Shown here: positions 49,909 to 58,415 of the stretch, piece by piece
Numbering within the stretch: the first letter of the stretch is position 1
Layout of the letters: every line of letters starts with the position of its first letter
Assembly (NCBI GenBank): GCA_016806145.1
Contig: CP063167.1
Span: 616,501 to 680,500 of the forward strand
DNA: 64,000 nt
Source: Variovorax paradoxus
GTDB taxonomy: Bacteria; Pseudomonadota; Gammaproteobacteria; Burkholderiales; Burkholderiaceae_C
Direction: 5' to 3'
Position numbers and translations under genes: made by a program
Notes under the pieces: generated by a model
The model's input: only the letters and a program-made list of their open reading frames with translations
Told to the model about the DNA's origin: nothing
The model's database searches: none

Positions 49909-50895
49909 ATGAAGAGAAGAACCCTGCTGCAGGCAGGCGCCGCGGCCGCCTGGCCGCTGATGCACGCGGGCGCCGCGCGCGCCGAGGCCGGCTACCCGAG
50001 CAAGCCGGTGCGCATCCTCGTGCCCTACACCACTGGCCAGTCGGCCGACCTGTTCGGCCGCATGGTGGCGATCGAACTCGGCAAGCTGTGGCCGCAGCAG
50101 GTGTTCATCGACAACAAGGGCGGCGGCGCCAGCATCCCCGGCATGCTCGCGGGCCGCAATGCCGCGCCCGACGGCTACACGCTGACGGTCGGCGGCAGCG
50201 GGCCGATGGCGATCAACCCCGGGCTCTACGGCAAGAAGCTGCCCTACGACCCGCTGGCCGATTTCATCCCGGTGCACGGCCTGTTCCTGTCGCCGCTGGT
50301 GGTGCTCGCCCATCCCGCGGCCGGCATCGATTCGTTCAGGCAGCTGGTCGAGTTCGCGAAGCGCAAGCCCGGCGCCGAGAAATGGGGCGTGGCCGGCCTG
50401 GGCACCTCGCCGCACCTCGCGGGCGAACTGATCAAGGCCAAGGCACAGATCGACGTGGTGGCCGTGCCCTACCGCGGCAGCGGCGTGATGCTCAGCGACC
50501 TGCTGGGCGGACAGGTCACGCTGGGCGTGGACACGGTCTCGGCCGCCATCTCCTACGTGCGCAGCGGGCAGCTCAAGGCGCTCGCCGTCACCTCGGCCAG
50601 GCGCGTGCCGCAGCTGCCCGACGTGCCGACCGTGGCCGAGAGCGGCTTCCCGGGCGTCGAGGCCGTGGGCTGGGCCGGCTTCCTGCTGCCGCTGCACACG
50701 CCGCCGGCCGTGGTCGCGGCCGCCGAGCAGGGCATCCACCGCGTGATGTCCGACCCCGCGATCCAGGAGGCGATGACGCAACGCGGCGCGCTGCCCGACC
50801 TGCGCGGCGGCGGTGCCTTCGGCGCCTTCGTCAAGGCCGAGGTCCCGAAGTGGACCGAGCTGATCGTCGCCAACGGCATCAAGGTCGACCAGTAG
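49909..50895 (+). CDS. Bug-family tripartite tricarboxylate transporter binding protein
   Basis: The 328-residue exported protein has MKRRTLLQAGAAAAWPLMHA as a (possibly Tat-type) signal, cleaved near AARA (residue 24). The mature part begins YPSKPVRILVPYTTGQSAD, as in Bug proteins. ATG 49909 follows an AGGAG sequence 8 bases upstream. It probably brings in the substrate of the LLM operon, using TctA/TctB subunits encoded elsewhere. The ligand is unknown. Confidence 0.9.
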   Translation: MKRRTLLQAGAAAAWPLMHAGAARAEAGYPSKPVRILVPYTTGQSADLFGRMVAIELGKLWPQQVFIDNKGGGASIPGMLAGRNAAPDGYTLTVGGSGPMAINPGLYGKKLPYDPLADFIPVHGLFLSPLVVLAHPAAGIDSFRQLVEFAKRKPGAEKWGVAGLGTSPHLAGELIKAKAQIDVVAVPYRGSGVMLSDLLGGQVTLGVDTVSAAISYVRSGQLKALAVTSARRVPQLPDVPTVAESGFPGVEAVGWAGFLLPLHTPPAVVAAAEQGIHRVMSDPAIQEAMTQRGALPDLRGGGAFGAFVKAEVPKWTELIVANGIKVDQ

Positions 50896-50941
50896 GCCGG
50901 CTGCATCCCCACACACCCCTTCATCCGCCACAGGAGCCTTC

Positions 50942-51940
50942 GTGTCCGCCACCCTCACCCCGCCGCGCCGCCAGCGCCTCCAACGTTCCGAACTCGCGGT
51001 GCCCGCCACCTCGGAGCGCTTCTTCGCCAAGGCCTGCGCGAGCGATGCCGACGTCGTCTTCCTCGACCTCGAGGACGCGGTGGCCGACGCCTTCAAGGAC
51101 CAGGCCCGGCGCCAGGCCGTCGAAGCCCTCAACGCGCTCGACTGGGGCCGCAAGAGCATGGCCGTGCGCATCAACGGCCTCGACACGCCCTGGGCCCTGC
51201 GCGACCTGGTCGAGATCGCGAGCGAGTGCCCGCGGCTGGACATGGTGCTGCTGCCCAAGGCCGGCACCGCCTTCGACGTGCAGTTCGTGGCGCAGGTGCT
51301 GACGGCCATCGAGCGCGAGAAGGGACGCGACAAGCGCGTGGGCATCGAGGTGCTGATCGAGACCTCGCAGGGCGTCGCGCATGCCGAGGAGATCGCCGCC
51401 TCGTCCGACCGGCTGGAGGCGATGATCTTCGGCGTCGGCGACTACACGGTCGACATGCGCACCAACGATTTCGTGTTCGGCACGCCGAGCGAGCGCTATG
51501 CGGTGCTCACCGCCCCCGACGCGCAGGGCCTGCGCCACCGGCACTGGAACGACCAGTGGCATTTCGCGCTCGCGCGCATCGCCAATGCCTGCCGCGCCTA
51601 CGGCGTGCGCGCCATCGACGGCCCCTTCACCGACTTCAGCGATCCCGAGGGCTACCGCGCCTCGGCCACGCGCTCGGCGGCGCTGGGCTTCGAGGGCAAG
51701 TGGGCCATCCATCCCTCGCAGGTGGCGATCGCCAACGAGGTCTACTCGCCCTCGGCCGGGCAACTGGCCTGGGCCGACAAGGTGCTCGGCACGCTCGAAG
51801 CGGCCGCCGCGCAGGGCAACGGGGCCATCGGCGAGAAGGGCGTGCTGATCGACCTGGCCCATGCCAAGCTCGCGCGCTCGCTGCAGCAGCGCCAGGCCAC
51901 GATCGACCGGCACACGGGCGGCAACGCCGATCGGCGCTGA
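50942..51940 (+). CDS. HpcH/HpaI aldolase/CitE-like lyase
   Basis: The 332-residue protein is a CitE-like TIM-barrel lyase. VFLDLEDAVADAFKDQAR carries the Mg2+-binding acidic residues, KRVGIEVLIETSQGV follows with the Glu, and KWAIHPSQVAIANEV is the third signature. GTG is the start codon, with AGGAG 6 bases upstream. Family members cleave malyl-CoA, citramalyl-CoA or similar hydroxyacyl-CoA esters. A second CitE-like gene lies after the CoA transferase (53182), and both proteins have 332 residues. Confidence 0.88.
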   Translation: MSATLTPPRRQRLQRSELAVPATSERFFAKACASDADVVFLDLEDAVADAFKDQARRQAVEALNALDWGRKSMAVRINGLDTPWALRDLVEIASECPRLDMVLLPKAGTAFDVQFVAQVLTAIEREKGRDKRVGIEVLIETSQGVAHAEEIAASSDRLEAMIFGVGDYTVDMRTNDFVFGTPSERYAVLTAPDAQGLRHRHWNDQWHFALARIANACRAYGVRAIDGPFTDFSDPEGYRASATRSAALGFEGKWAIHPSQVAIANEVYSPSAGQLAWADKVLGTLEAAAAQGNGAIGEKGVLIDLAHAKLARSLQQRQATIDRHTGGNADRR

Positions 51941-51941
51941 G

Positions 51942-53150
51942 ATGGCAGAGACTCCATCCGCCCCCCTGGCCGGCGTGCGCGTGCTCGACATCGCGACCTT
52001 CGTGGCCGCGCCCTTCAGCGGCACCATCCTCGCGGACTTCGGCGCCGACGTGATCAAGATCGAGCAGCCCGAGGGCGGCGATCCGCTGCGCAAGTTCGGC
52101 ACGCCCACGGAATGCGGCGACACCCTGGTGTGGCTCAGCGAGGCACGCAACAAGCGCTTCGTGACGCTCGACCTGCGCGTGCCCGAGGGCCGCGAACTGT
52201 TCCTCCAACTGGTGGCGCAGTCCGATGCGGTGCTCGAGAACTTCCGCCCCGGCACCATGGAGCGCTGGGGCCTGGACTTCGAGACCTTGCGCCAAGCCAA
52301 TCCGCGCATCGTGCTGCTGCGCGTGAGCGCCTACGGCCAGACCGGCCCCTACCGCGAGAAGCCCGGCTTCGCGCGCGTGGCGCACGGCTTCGGCGGGCTC
52401 TCGCACCTCGCGGGCATGAGCGACGGGCCGCCCGTGGTGCCGGGCTCGACCTCGCTAGCCGACTACATCTCGGGCCTGTGGGGTGCGCTCGGCGTGCTGC
52501 TGGCGCTGCGCGTCGCCGAACGGACCGGCGAGGGCCAGGTCATCGACGTTTCGCTCTACGAATCGATCTTCCGGCTGCTCGACGAACTGGTGCCGGCCTA
52601 CGGCAAGTTCGGCGAGGTGCGGCAGCGGCTCGGCGCCGACGTGCCGCACGTGGTGCCGCATGGCCACTGGCAGACGGCCGAGGGCAAGTGGGTGGCGCTG
52701 GCCTGCTCGAGCGACAAGATCTTCGAGCGCCTGGCCCACCTGATGGAGCGGCCCGACCTGGTCGCGCCCGACCGCTTCGCGACCAATGCGCAGCGGCTCG
52801 AGGGCCGCGCCGAGATCAATGCCGCCATCGCCGGCTGGATCGGCCGGCTCGAACTGGCCGAGGCGGTGACGCGCTGCGACGCGGCCGGCGTGCCCTGCGG
52901 GCCGATCATGGCGATCGACGACATCTTCGCCGACCCGCAGTACGCGGCACGCGGCAACCTGCAGCGGGTACAGGACCCGCGCGTGGGCGAGCTCGTGGTG
53001 CCGGCCGCCGTGCCGCGGATGTCGAAGACGCCGCCGCTGCTGCGCCACCTGGGCGGCGCGCTCGGCGCGCACACGCAGGAAGTGCTGGGCGAACTGCTGG
53101 GCCTCGATGCCGAGGCGCTGGCGCGGCTGCGTGCCGCCCATGCGCTGTGA
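51942..53150 (+). CDS. CaiB/BaiF-family CoA transferase (Asp site altered)
   Basis: This is a 402-residue class III CoA transferase. DIATFVAAPFSGTILADFGADVIKIEQPEGGDPLR (quoted as TFVAAPFSG and DFGADVIKIEQPEG) and ENFRPGTMERWGLDFE are normal. At the site of the catalytic Asp (GF-D-xxxQAxxG in the family) it reads GFARVAHGFGG, so the expected Asp is not in place. Some branches of the family also lack this residue and may use another. The start at 51942 lies one base after the lyase stop. It probably activates a dicarboxylic acid for the lyases on either side. Confidence 0.87.
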   Translation: MAETPSAPLAGVRVLDIATFVAAPFSGTILADFGADVIKIEQPEGGDPLRKFGTPTECGDTLVWLSEARNKRFVTLDLRVPEGRELFLQLVAQSDAVLENFRPGTMERWGLDFETLRQANPRIVLLRVSAYGQTGPYREKPGFARVAHGFGGLSHLAGMSDGPPVVPGSTSLADYISGLWGALGVLLALRVAERTGEGQVIDVSLYESIFRLLDELVPAYGKFGEVRQRLGADVPHVVPHGHWQTAEGKWVALACSSDKIFERLAHLMERPDLVAPDRFATNAQRLEGRAEINAAIAGWIGRLELAEAVTRCDAAGVPCGPIMAIDDIFADPQYAARGNLQRVQDPRVGELVVPAAVPRMSKTPPLLRHLGGALGAHTQEVLGELLGLDAEALARLRAAHAL

Positions 53151-53181
53151 CCCGATCTCCTTTCATTCACGACAAGCGCTC

Positions 53182-54180
53182 ATGCATTCCACGCCCGTTC
53201 ATCCCTCGGCCGCACTGTTCTCCGGCGAGACGCTCGTTCCCGCGCTCGCGCCCTGCGAGCACTATGCGGGCAGCGAGAAGCTGATCCACAAGGCGCTGCA
53301 GCTGCAGGCCGAACTCGGCCCGGTCTTCGACCTGACCTGCGACTGCGAGGACGGCGCCGCGGCGGGCGAGGAGAAGGCGCACGCCGAGATGGCCGCGCGC
53401 GCCATCGCCTCGGACGCCAATCGTCACGGCCGGGTCGGCGCGCGCGTGCACGATGCCTCGTCGGCCTTCTGGCGCGCCGACGTCGACACGCTCATCGGCG
53501 AGGCCGGCGACCGCCTGGCCTACCTCACGCTGCCCAAGGCACAGCGCACCGCCGACGTCATCGCCATGCTCGAACACATCGAGCGGCGCCGCGTTGCGGC
53601 CGGCCTCGCGCGCGCCATCCCGGTCCATGTGCTGATCGAGACCCACGGCGCGCTGCGCGACGTGTTCGAGATCGCGGCGCTGCCGGGCCTGGAGGTGCTC
53701 GACTTCGGGCTGATGGATTTCGTCAGCGACCACCAGGGCGCGATCGGCTTCGAGGCCATGCGCAGCCCGGGCCAGTTCGAGCATCCGCTGCTGGTGCGCG
53801 CCAAGACGCGCATCGTGGCTGCGGCGCTCGCCAACGGCCTCGTGCCGGCGCACAACGTATCGCTGACGCTGCGCGATCCGCTCGCCACGCGCAACGACGC
53901 CTACCGCGCGCGCCACGAGTTCGGCTTCCTGCGCATGTGGAGCGTGCATCCCGATCAGATCCGGCCGATCGTCGAGGCCATGGCACCCGATGCGAGCCAG
54001 GCCGAGCGCGCCGGCGCGATCCTGCTGGCGGCGAGCGAGGCGCAGTGGGGGCCGATACGGCACGAGGGCGAGCTGCACGACCGCGCGAGCTATCGCTACT
54101 TCTGGAGCGTGCTGCGCGCGGCCGAGGCCGCGGGTGTCGCGCTGCCCGCGCAGGTGCGCGAGCGCTTCTTCGCGGGCTGA
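53182..54180 (+). CDS. HpcH/HpaI aldolase/citrate lyase beta-like protein
   Basis: The 332-residue CitE-like lyase has FDLTCDCEDGAAAGEEKAHAEM (metal site DCEDGA), VLIETHGALRDVFEIAALPG and MWSVHPDQIRPIVEAM. It differs clearly from the first lyase in the operon; the core is CEDG instead of LEDA. Family members cleave (S)-citramalyl-CoA or L-malyl-CoA. The start at 53182 is chosen by similarity of length and the first conserved residues. A hairpin at 54189-54215 lies past its end. Confidence 0.88.
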   Translation: MHSTPVHPSAALFSGETLVPALAPCEHYAGSEKLIHKALQLQAELGPVFDLTCDCEDGAAAGEEKAHAEMAARAIASDANRHGRVGARVHDASSAFWRADVDTLIGEAGDRLAYLTLPKAQRTADVIAMLEHIERRRVAAGLARAIPVHVLIETHGALRDVFEIAALPGLEVLDFGLMDFVSDHQGAIGFEAMRSPGQFEHPLLVRAKTRIVAAALANGLVPAHNVSLTLRDPLATRNDAYRARHEFGFLRMWSVHPDQIRPIVEAMAPDASQAERAGAILLAASEAQWGPIRHEGELHDRASYRYFWSVLRAAEAAGVALPAQVRERFFAG

Positions 54181-54188
54181 CGCGGCAC

Positions 54189-54215
54189 GCGGCGAATAAT
54201 CCGCGTCTTCGCCGC
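54189..54215. terminator. hairpin between the second lyase and IclR genes
   Basis: GCGGCGAA (54189-54196) and TTCGCCGC (54208-54215) form a perfect 8-base stem with an 11-base loop, 9 bases past the lyase stop. There is no T-tract. It may end the first operon or serve the IclR promoter. Confidence 0.4.
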
Positions 54216-54267
54216 GATCGATGTCCAGCCCGGAACGCCGCGCAGGCGCATCGAAGGAACACGAGCG

Positions 54268-55107
54268 GTGAGAAGTTCGCGCAGCCCCCAGCCCTCCGTC
54301 TCCCACGGCACGCAAAGCATCGAGCGTGCGCTGCGCATCCTGCGCGAACTGGCCGCGCGCGGCGAATTCGGCTGGCGGCTGTCGGACCTCGCGGCGCGCT
54401 GCGAGGTCGACAAGGGCACGGTGCACCGCGTGCTCTCGTGCCTGGTGCGCGAGCGCTTCGTGCAGCAGCGCAGCTCCGACAAGCACTACTTCCCCGGCCC
54501 GATGCTCTACGAGCTCGGCCTCTCGCTGCCCGGCTACGCGGCCTTCCAGCAGGCCTGCGAGCGCCGCATGGCGAAGCTGGCGGCGCAGACCGAGGCCATC
54601 GCCTGGCTGATCCTGCGCAGCGGCAACGAGTACGTCTGCGCGGTGCGCCAGGGCTCGCTCGAGCTGCGCGGCCTGATGGTGCACGCGGGCACGCGGCGGC
54701 CGCTGTTCACCTCGGTCGGCGGCGTCGCGATCCTGCAGACCCTGCCCTCGCTCGAGACCGAGAACATCCTCGCCGACAACATGCAGCAGGAGATCGCGCA
54801 GCGCGGCAGCGGCCGCCTCGACGCGCTCGAGAAGATGCGCGACCGCTCGCGGCGCCATGGCTTCGGCGTCAACCTCGGCGACGTGGTGACCGGCGTGCAT
54901 GCCTTCGCGGTGCCGGTGTGCGCCGACAACGGGCGCGCGATGGCCGCGGTGTGCCTCACCGGGCTGGCCGAGCAGTTCGGCGAGCCGAAGCTGGCCGAAG
55001 TCCGCGCGGCGCTCGACGAAGTGGCTGCGGCGGTGGAGCAGGATGCGCGCGAATTGCTCGGCGGCGTCATGCACATGGATCACATGAGCGCGAACGCCGA
55101 GCCTTGA
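54268..55107 (+). CDS. IclR-family transcriptional regulator
   Basis: The 279-residue regulator has the IclR winged helix at ~17-75 (SIERALRILRELAARG, then LAARCEVDKGTVHRVLSCL) and the C-terminal sensor domain with GTRRPLFTSVGGVAILQTL and the GFGVNLGDVVTGVHAFAVPV block. The start is GTG at 54268. It lies between two catabolic operons on the same strand and may control either; the second operon begins 115 bases downstream. Confidence 0.9.
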   Translation: MRSSRSPQPSVSHGTQSIERALRILRELAARGEFGWRLSDLAARCEVDKGTVHRVLSCLVRERFVQQRSSDKHYFPGPMLYELGLSLPGYAAFQQACERRMAKLAAQTEAIAWLILRSGNEYVCAVRQGSLELRGLMVHAGTRRPLFTSVGGVAILQTLPSLETENILADNMQQEIAQRGSGRLDALEKMRDRSRRHGFGVNLGDVVTGVHAFAVPVCADNGRAMAAVCLTGLAEQFGEPKLAEVRAALDEVAAAVEQDARELLGGVMHMDHMSANAEP

Positions 55108-55148
55108 GCACCGACGCGCGGCGCTACAAGTTCAAACTGTGAAACTCC

Positions 55149-55170
55149 GCTGCCCGGCCCTATGGGCAGC
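55149..55170. terminator. hairpin after the IclR gene
   Basis: GCTGCCC (55149-55155) and GGGCAGC (55164-55170) form a perfect 7-base stem with an 8-base loop, 41 bases past the IclR stop and 52 bases before the next start. It may end the IclR transcript or be a leader hairpin. GTTCAAACTGTGAAAC just before it (55131-55146) has a weak dyad that could be an IclR site. Confidence 0.38.
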
Positions 55171-55222
55171 GAAAAGACCGCTCGATATTCTCGATCGCAG
55201 AGACAACTCACGACGAGAAACG

Positions 55223-56473
55223 ATGAACGTGGACACTGCGGTCAACCTCGAGGACCTGCGCTCGATGGCACGGCGCAAGCTGCCGCGGATCGCCTTCGAT
55301 TTCATCGACGGCGGCGTGGACGACGAGGACTGCATGCGGCGCAACCGCGAGGCCTTTCGCCGCTTCCAGCTGGTGCCGCGCTACCTCGTCGACGTGTCGC
55401 GGCGCGACCAGTCCACCGAACTGCTGGGCCGGCGCCATGCGAGCCCCTTCGGCATCTCGCCCACGGGCCTGGCCGGGCTGTTCCATCCGGGTGCCGACGA
55501 ACTGCTCGCGCAGGCGGCCAAAGCGGCCGACGTGCCCTTCCTGCTGTCGAGCGCGAGCAATGCCTCGGTCGAGACGGTCGCGAAGCTTGCGCCCGAGCAT
55601 GTCTGGTTCCAGATCTACGGCACGCGCGAAGAGCGCATCAACCTCGATCTCGTCGAGCGCGCACGCGACGCCGGCGTGCGCACGCTGGTGGTGTCGGTCG
55701 ACGTGCCGGTGAACTCCAACCGCGAACGCAACCGGCGCAACGGCTTCTCGCGCCCCTTCCGGATGACGCCCGGCGTGGTGCTCGAAGCGCTCGGCCATCC
55801 GGCCTGGGTGCTGCGCTATCTGCGCAGCGGCGGCATCCCGATGATGAGCAACTGGGCGCCCTATGGCCGCGCCGGCGCCTCGGCGGCCGAGGTCGCCGAC
55901 CTCTACGGCACGCTGACACCGGCGCCCATGATCACCTGGCGCACGCTCGAGCGCATCCGCGCGGACTGGCGCGGCCCGCTCGCCGTAAAGGGCCTGCTGC
56001 ATCCCGACGATGCGCGCCAGGCCGCGGCGCTCGGCGTCGATGCGATCGTGGTCTCGAACCATGGCGGGCGCCAGCTCGACGTGGCGCCCACGCCACTCGA
56101 GATGCTGCCCGCGATCCGCGCGGCGGTCGGCGAGCGCGTGGAGCTGCTGCTCGACAGCGGCGTGCGTCGCGGCTCCGACATCGTGATCGCACGGTGCCTC
56201 GGCGCGCGCTTCGCACTGTTCGGCCGGCCCACGCTGTTCGGCGCGGCCGCAGGCGGAGCGCGCGGCATCGCGCGTGCGCTGCAGATCGTGCGCAACGAGA
56301 TCGACATGGTGCTCGCGCAGATCGGCTGCGCCTCTTTCGACGCGCTCGACGCTCGCCATCTGCGCAGTGCGGGCGCCGAGGCCTTCGCGAACCCATCCCC
56401 TCCCCTGCACGCCATGCCGGCGGCCAACGGCACCGCCTTCGATCCACCCAGGGCGGCGACCTCACAACCATGA
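55223..56473 (+). CDS. FMN-dependent alpha-hydroxyacid dehydrogenase/oxidase
   Basis: The 416-residue protein belongs to the LldD/glycolate oxidase family. FDFIDGGVDDEDCMRRN at the start, FGISPTGLAGLFHPGAD, and the active-site block VVSNHGGRQLDVAPT (catalytic His, FMN-binding) and LLDSGVRRGSDI are clear. It oxidises L-2-hydroxyacids to 2-keto acids. ATG 55223 is preferred since the longer frame runs through the leader hairpin. It is the first gene of a four-gene unit and overlaps the Bug leader by 4 bases. Confidence 0.92.
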   Translation: MNVDTAVNLEDLRSMARRKLPRIAFDFIDGGVDDEDCMRRNREAFRRFQLVPRYLVDVSRRDQSTELLGRRHASPFGISPTGLAGLFHPGADELLAQAAKAADVPFLLSSASNASVETVAKLAPEHVWFQIYGTREERINLDLVERARDAGVRTLVVSVDVPVNSNRERNRRNGFSRPFRMTPGVVLEALGHPAWVLRYLRSGGIPMMSNWAPYGRAGASAAEVADLYGTLTPAPMITWRTLERIRADWRGPLAVKGLLHPDDARQAAALGVDAIVVSNHGGRQLDVAPTPLEMLPAIRAAVGERVELLLDSGVRRGSDIVIARCLGARFALFGRPTLFGAAAGGARGIARALQIVRNEIDMVLAQIGCASFDALDARHLRSAGAEAFANPSPPLHAMPAANGTAFDPPRAATSQP

Positions 56474-56484
56474 AGGAGACAGCG

Positions 56485-57453
56485 ATGACCTCACTCTTGC
56501 GCCTCGCGCGGCGGCTCGCCGCACTGCCGCTGGCCTTCGCGCTGACCGCCGGCGCGCTGGCCCAGGGCTATCCGAACCGGCCGATCAAGATCGTGGTCGC
56601 CTACCCGCCCGGGCAGAGCACCGACATCGCCACCCGCTACTTCGCGGCCAAGCTCTCGGCCGCGCTGCACGAGGGCGTGGTGGTGGAGAACCGGCCCGGC
56701 GCCTTCGGCAACATCGGCACCGCCTATGCGGCGCGCGCCACGCCCGACGGCTACACGCTGATCATGGGCGCCTCGGGCACGCATGCGATGAACCCGGCGC
56801 TCTACGACAACATCGGCTTCGACGCCGAGAAGGACTTCGACCCCATCGTCGCGACCGCTTTCATCCCGATGGTGATCTCGGTGCATCCCTCGCTCGGCGT
56901 GCAGACGCTGCCCGAACTCATCAAGCTCGCGCGCAGCCGGCCCGACAAGGTCGACGTGGCGCTGCCCAGCGTCACGGCGCAGCTGGTGCTCGAGATGATC
57001 CGGCGCCAGAACGTGCCGCTGTTCTCGATCAAGTACAAGGGTTCGGGCGAGGCGATGACCGCGCTGCTGGGCAACCAGGTGCCGGTGCTGATCGACACGG
57101 TGGCGGCCTCGCGCGCGCAGTTCGGCAGGATCAAGCCGCTGGCCGTGACCTCGGCCAAGGCCATGACCGCGCTGCCCGAGATCCGGCCGGTGGCCGAGCA
57201 GGGCCTCGAGGGCTTCAGCGTGGTGGCCTGGAACGCGCTGATGGCGCCGCGCGGCACGCCGGTGGAGGTGCGCGAGCGGCTGGCCGCCGAGATGCGCAAG
57301 ATCCTCGCGCTGCCCGAGACCGCCAAGGCCCTGCACGAGCTCGGCTTCGAGCCCGCGCCGCCGATGGACCACGCCCAGCTCGTCGCCTGGCTGCGCTCGG
57401 AGCGCCTGACCGACGCCGAGATCATCCGCAGCGCCGGCATGAAGGCCGACTGA
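56485..57453 (+). CDS. Bug-family tripartite tricarboxylate transporter binding protein
   Basis: This 322-residue exported protein has a signal peptide ending AGALA near residue 27, then QGYPNRPIKIVVAYPPGQSTDIA. ATG 56485 has GGAG 8 bases upstream; an in-frame ATG at 56470 overlaps the end of the hydroxyacid oxidase gene and lies before that ribosome site. The Bug fold marks (VVENRPGAFGNIGT and the late DHAQLVAWLRSE) are present. It probably captures the acid used by the flanking enzymes. No membrane subunits are adjacent. Confidence 0.9.
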   Translation: MTSLLRLARRLAALPLAFALTAGALAQGYPNRPIKIVVAYPPGQSTDIATRYFAAKLSAALHEGVVVENRPGAFGNIGTAYAARATPDGYTLIMGASGTHAMNPALYDNIGFDAEKDFDPIVATAFIPMVISVHPSLGVQTLPELIKLARSRPDKVDVALPSVTAQLVLEMIRRQNVPLFSIKYKGSGEAMTALLGNQVPVLIDTVAASRAQFGRIKPLAVTSAKAMTALPEIRPVAEQGLEGFSVVAWNALMAPRGTPVEVRERLAAEMRKILALPETAKALHELGFEPAPPMDHAQLVAWLRSERLTDAEIIRSAGMKAD

Positions 57454-57508
57454 CGCGGCGCCCCTCTTTCCCCTTTTTCTTCTTTCATACACACCCAGGA
57501 GACATCCC

Positions 57509-58402
57509 ATGACAGTGCTCGCGCAAGAACTCAAGGTCCGCCCGCTGCATTCCGATTTCGTGATCGAGATCGACGAGCGCATCGAGGACATCCTCGCCAA
57601 TCCCGACGCCATCGAGCAGGTGCGCCGCCTGTGGCAGGACGCGCCGGTGATCGTGTTCCCGCGCCAGTCGCTCGAGGAGGCCGACCAGGTGCGCTTCACC
57701 GAGCAGTTCGGCCACTGCGAGAGCGCCAACCGCAAGGACATCCAGTCGCCCTACCACGACGAGATCATCTACTTCAGCACCCTGCGCTATGCCGACGGCC
57801 GCTTCGTCGGCGGCTTCGCGGGCGGCGACGACGTGGACTGGCATTCGGACCAGACCTTCCGCGTCAAGCCCGCCACCGGCGCCATGCTCTACGGCCTCGA
57901 GGTGCCCAAGGGCGGCGGCGACATCTACTGGGCCGACCAGTACGGCGCCTGGGAGCGGCTGCCCGCCGACGTGCGCGCGCTGATCGACGGCCGCACCGGC
58001 ACCTACCGCTATGCCAAGCGCATGGCGATCATGAACACGCTCGAGCTCAAGGACAAGGAAAGCGCCCAGGCCAGGGAGATGGCGAAGCTGCCCGATGCCT
58101 TCCACCCGGTGGTGCTCACGCATCCGCTGACCGGCCGCAAGGCGCTCTATGCCGACCCGACCACGCTGGTGGCGATCGAGGGCCTGAGCGAGGCCGAGAA
58201 CGCGCGCGTGCTGCCGCTGCTGTTCGAGGCCGGCGGCAGCGCCGAACTCGTGTACCGCCACAAGGTGCGCAACGGCGACCTGATGATGTGGGACAACGGC
58301 TGCACCATGCACCGCCGCGACGAGATGCAGCTCAACCAGCCGCGGCTGATGAAGCGCACCACCTTCCGTCTCGCGGCCGACGCCTACTGCGTGCCGCACT
58401 GA
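57509..58402 (+). CDS. TauD/TfdA-family 2-oxoglutarate dioxygenase
   Basis: The 297-residue protein is a Fe(II)/2-oxoglutarate-dependent hydroxylase. The iron facial triad is His112 and Asp114 (DWHSDQTF) and His268 (DNGCTMHRRD). An Arg in RLMKRTTFRLAAD serves 2-oxoglutarate. Relatives (TauD, TfdA, AtsK) cleave C-S or C-O bonds, for example in taurine, alkylsulfates or phenoxyacetates; the sequence does not fix which. It lies between the Bug gene and the RraA-type gene. Confidence 0.9.
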   Translation: MTVLAQELKVRPLHSDFVIEIDERIEDILANPDAIEQVRRLWQDAPVIVFPRQSLEEADQVRFTEQFGHCESANRKDIQSPYHDEIIYFSTLRYADGRFVGGFAGGDDVDWHSDQTFRVKPATGAMLYGLEVPKGGGDIYWADQYGAWERLPADVRALIDGRTGTYRYAKRMAIMNTLELKDKESAQAREMAKLPDAFHPVVLTHPLTGRKALYADPTTLVAIEGLSEAENARVLPLLFEAGGSAELVYRHKVRNGDLMMWDNGCTMHRRDEMQLNQPRLMKRTTFRLAADAYCVPH

Positions 58403-58415
58403 ACCGGGAGCGACC

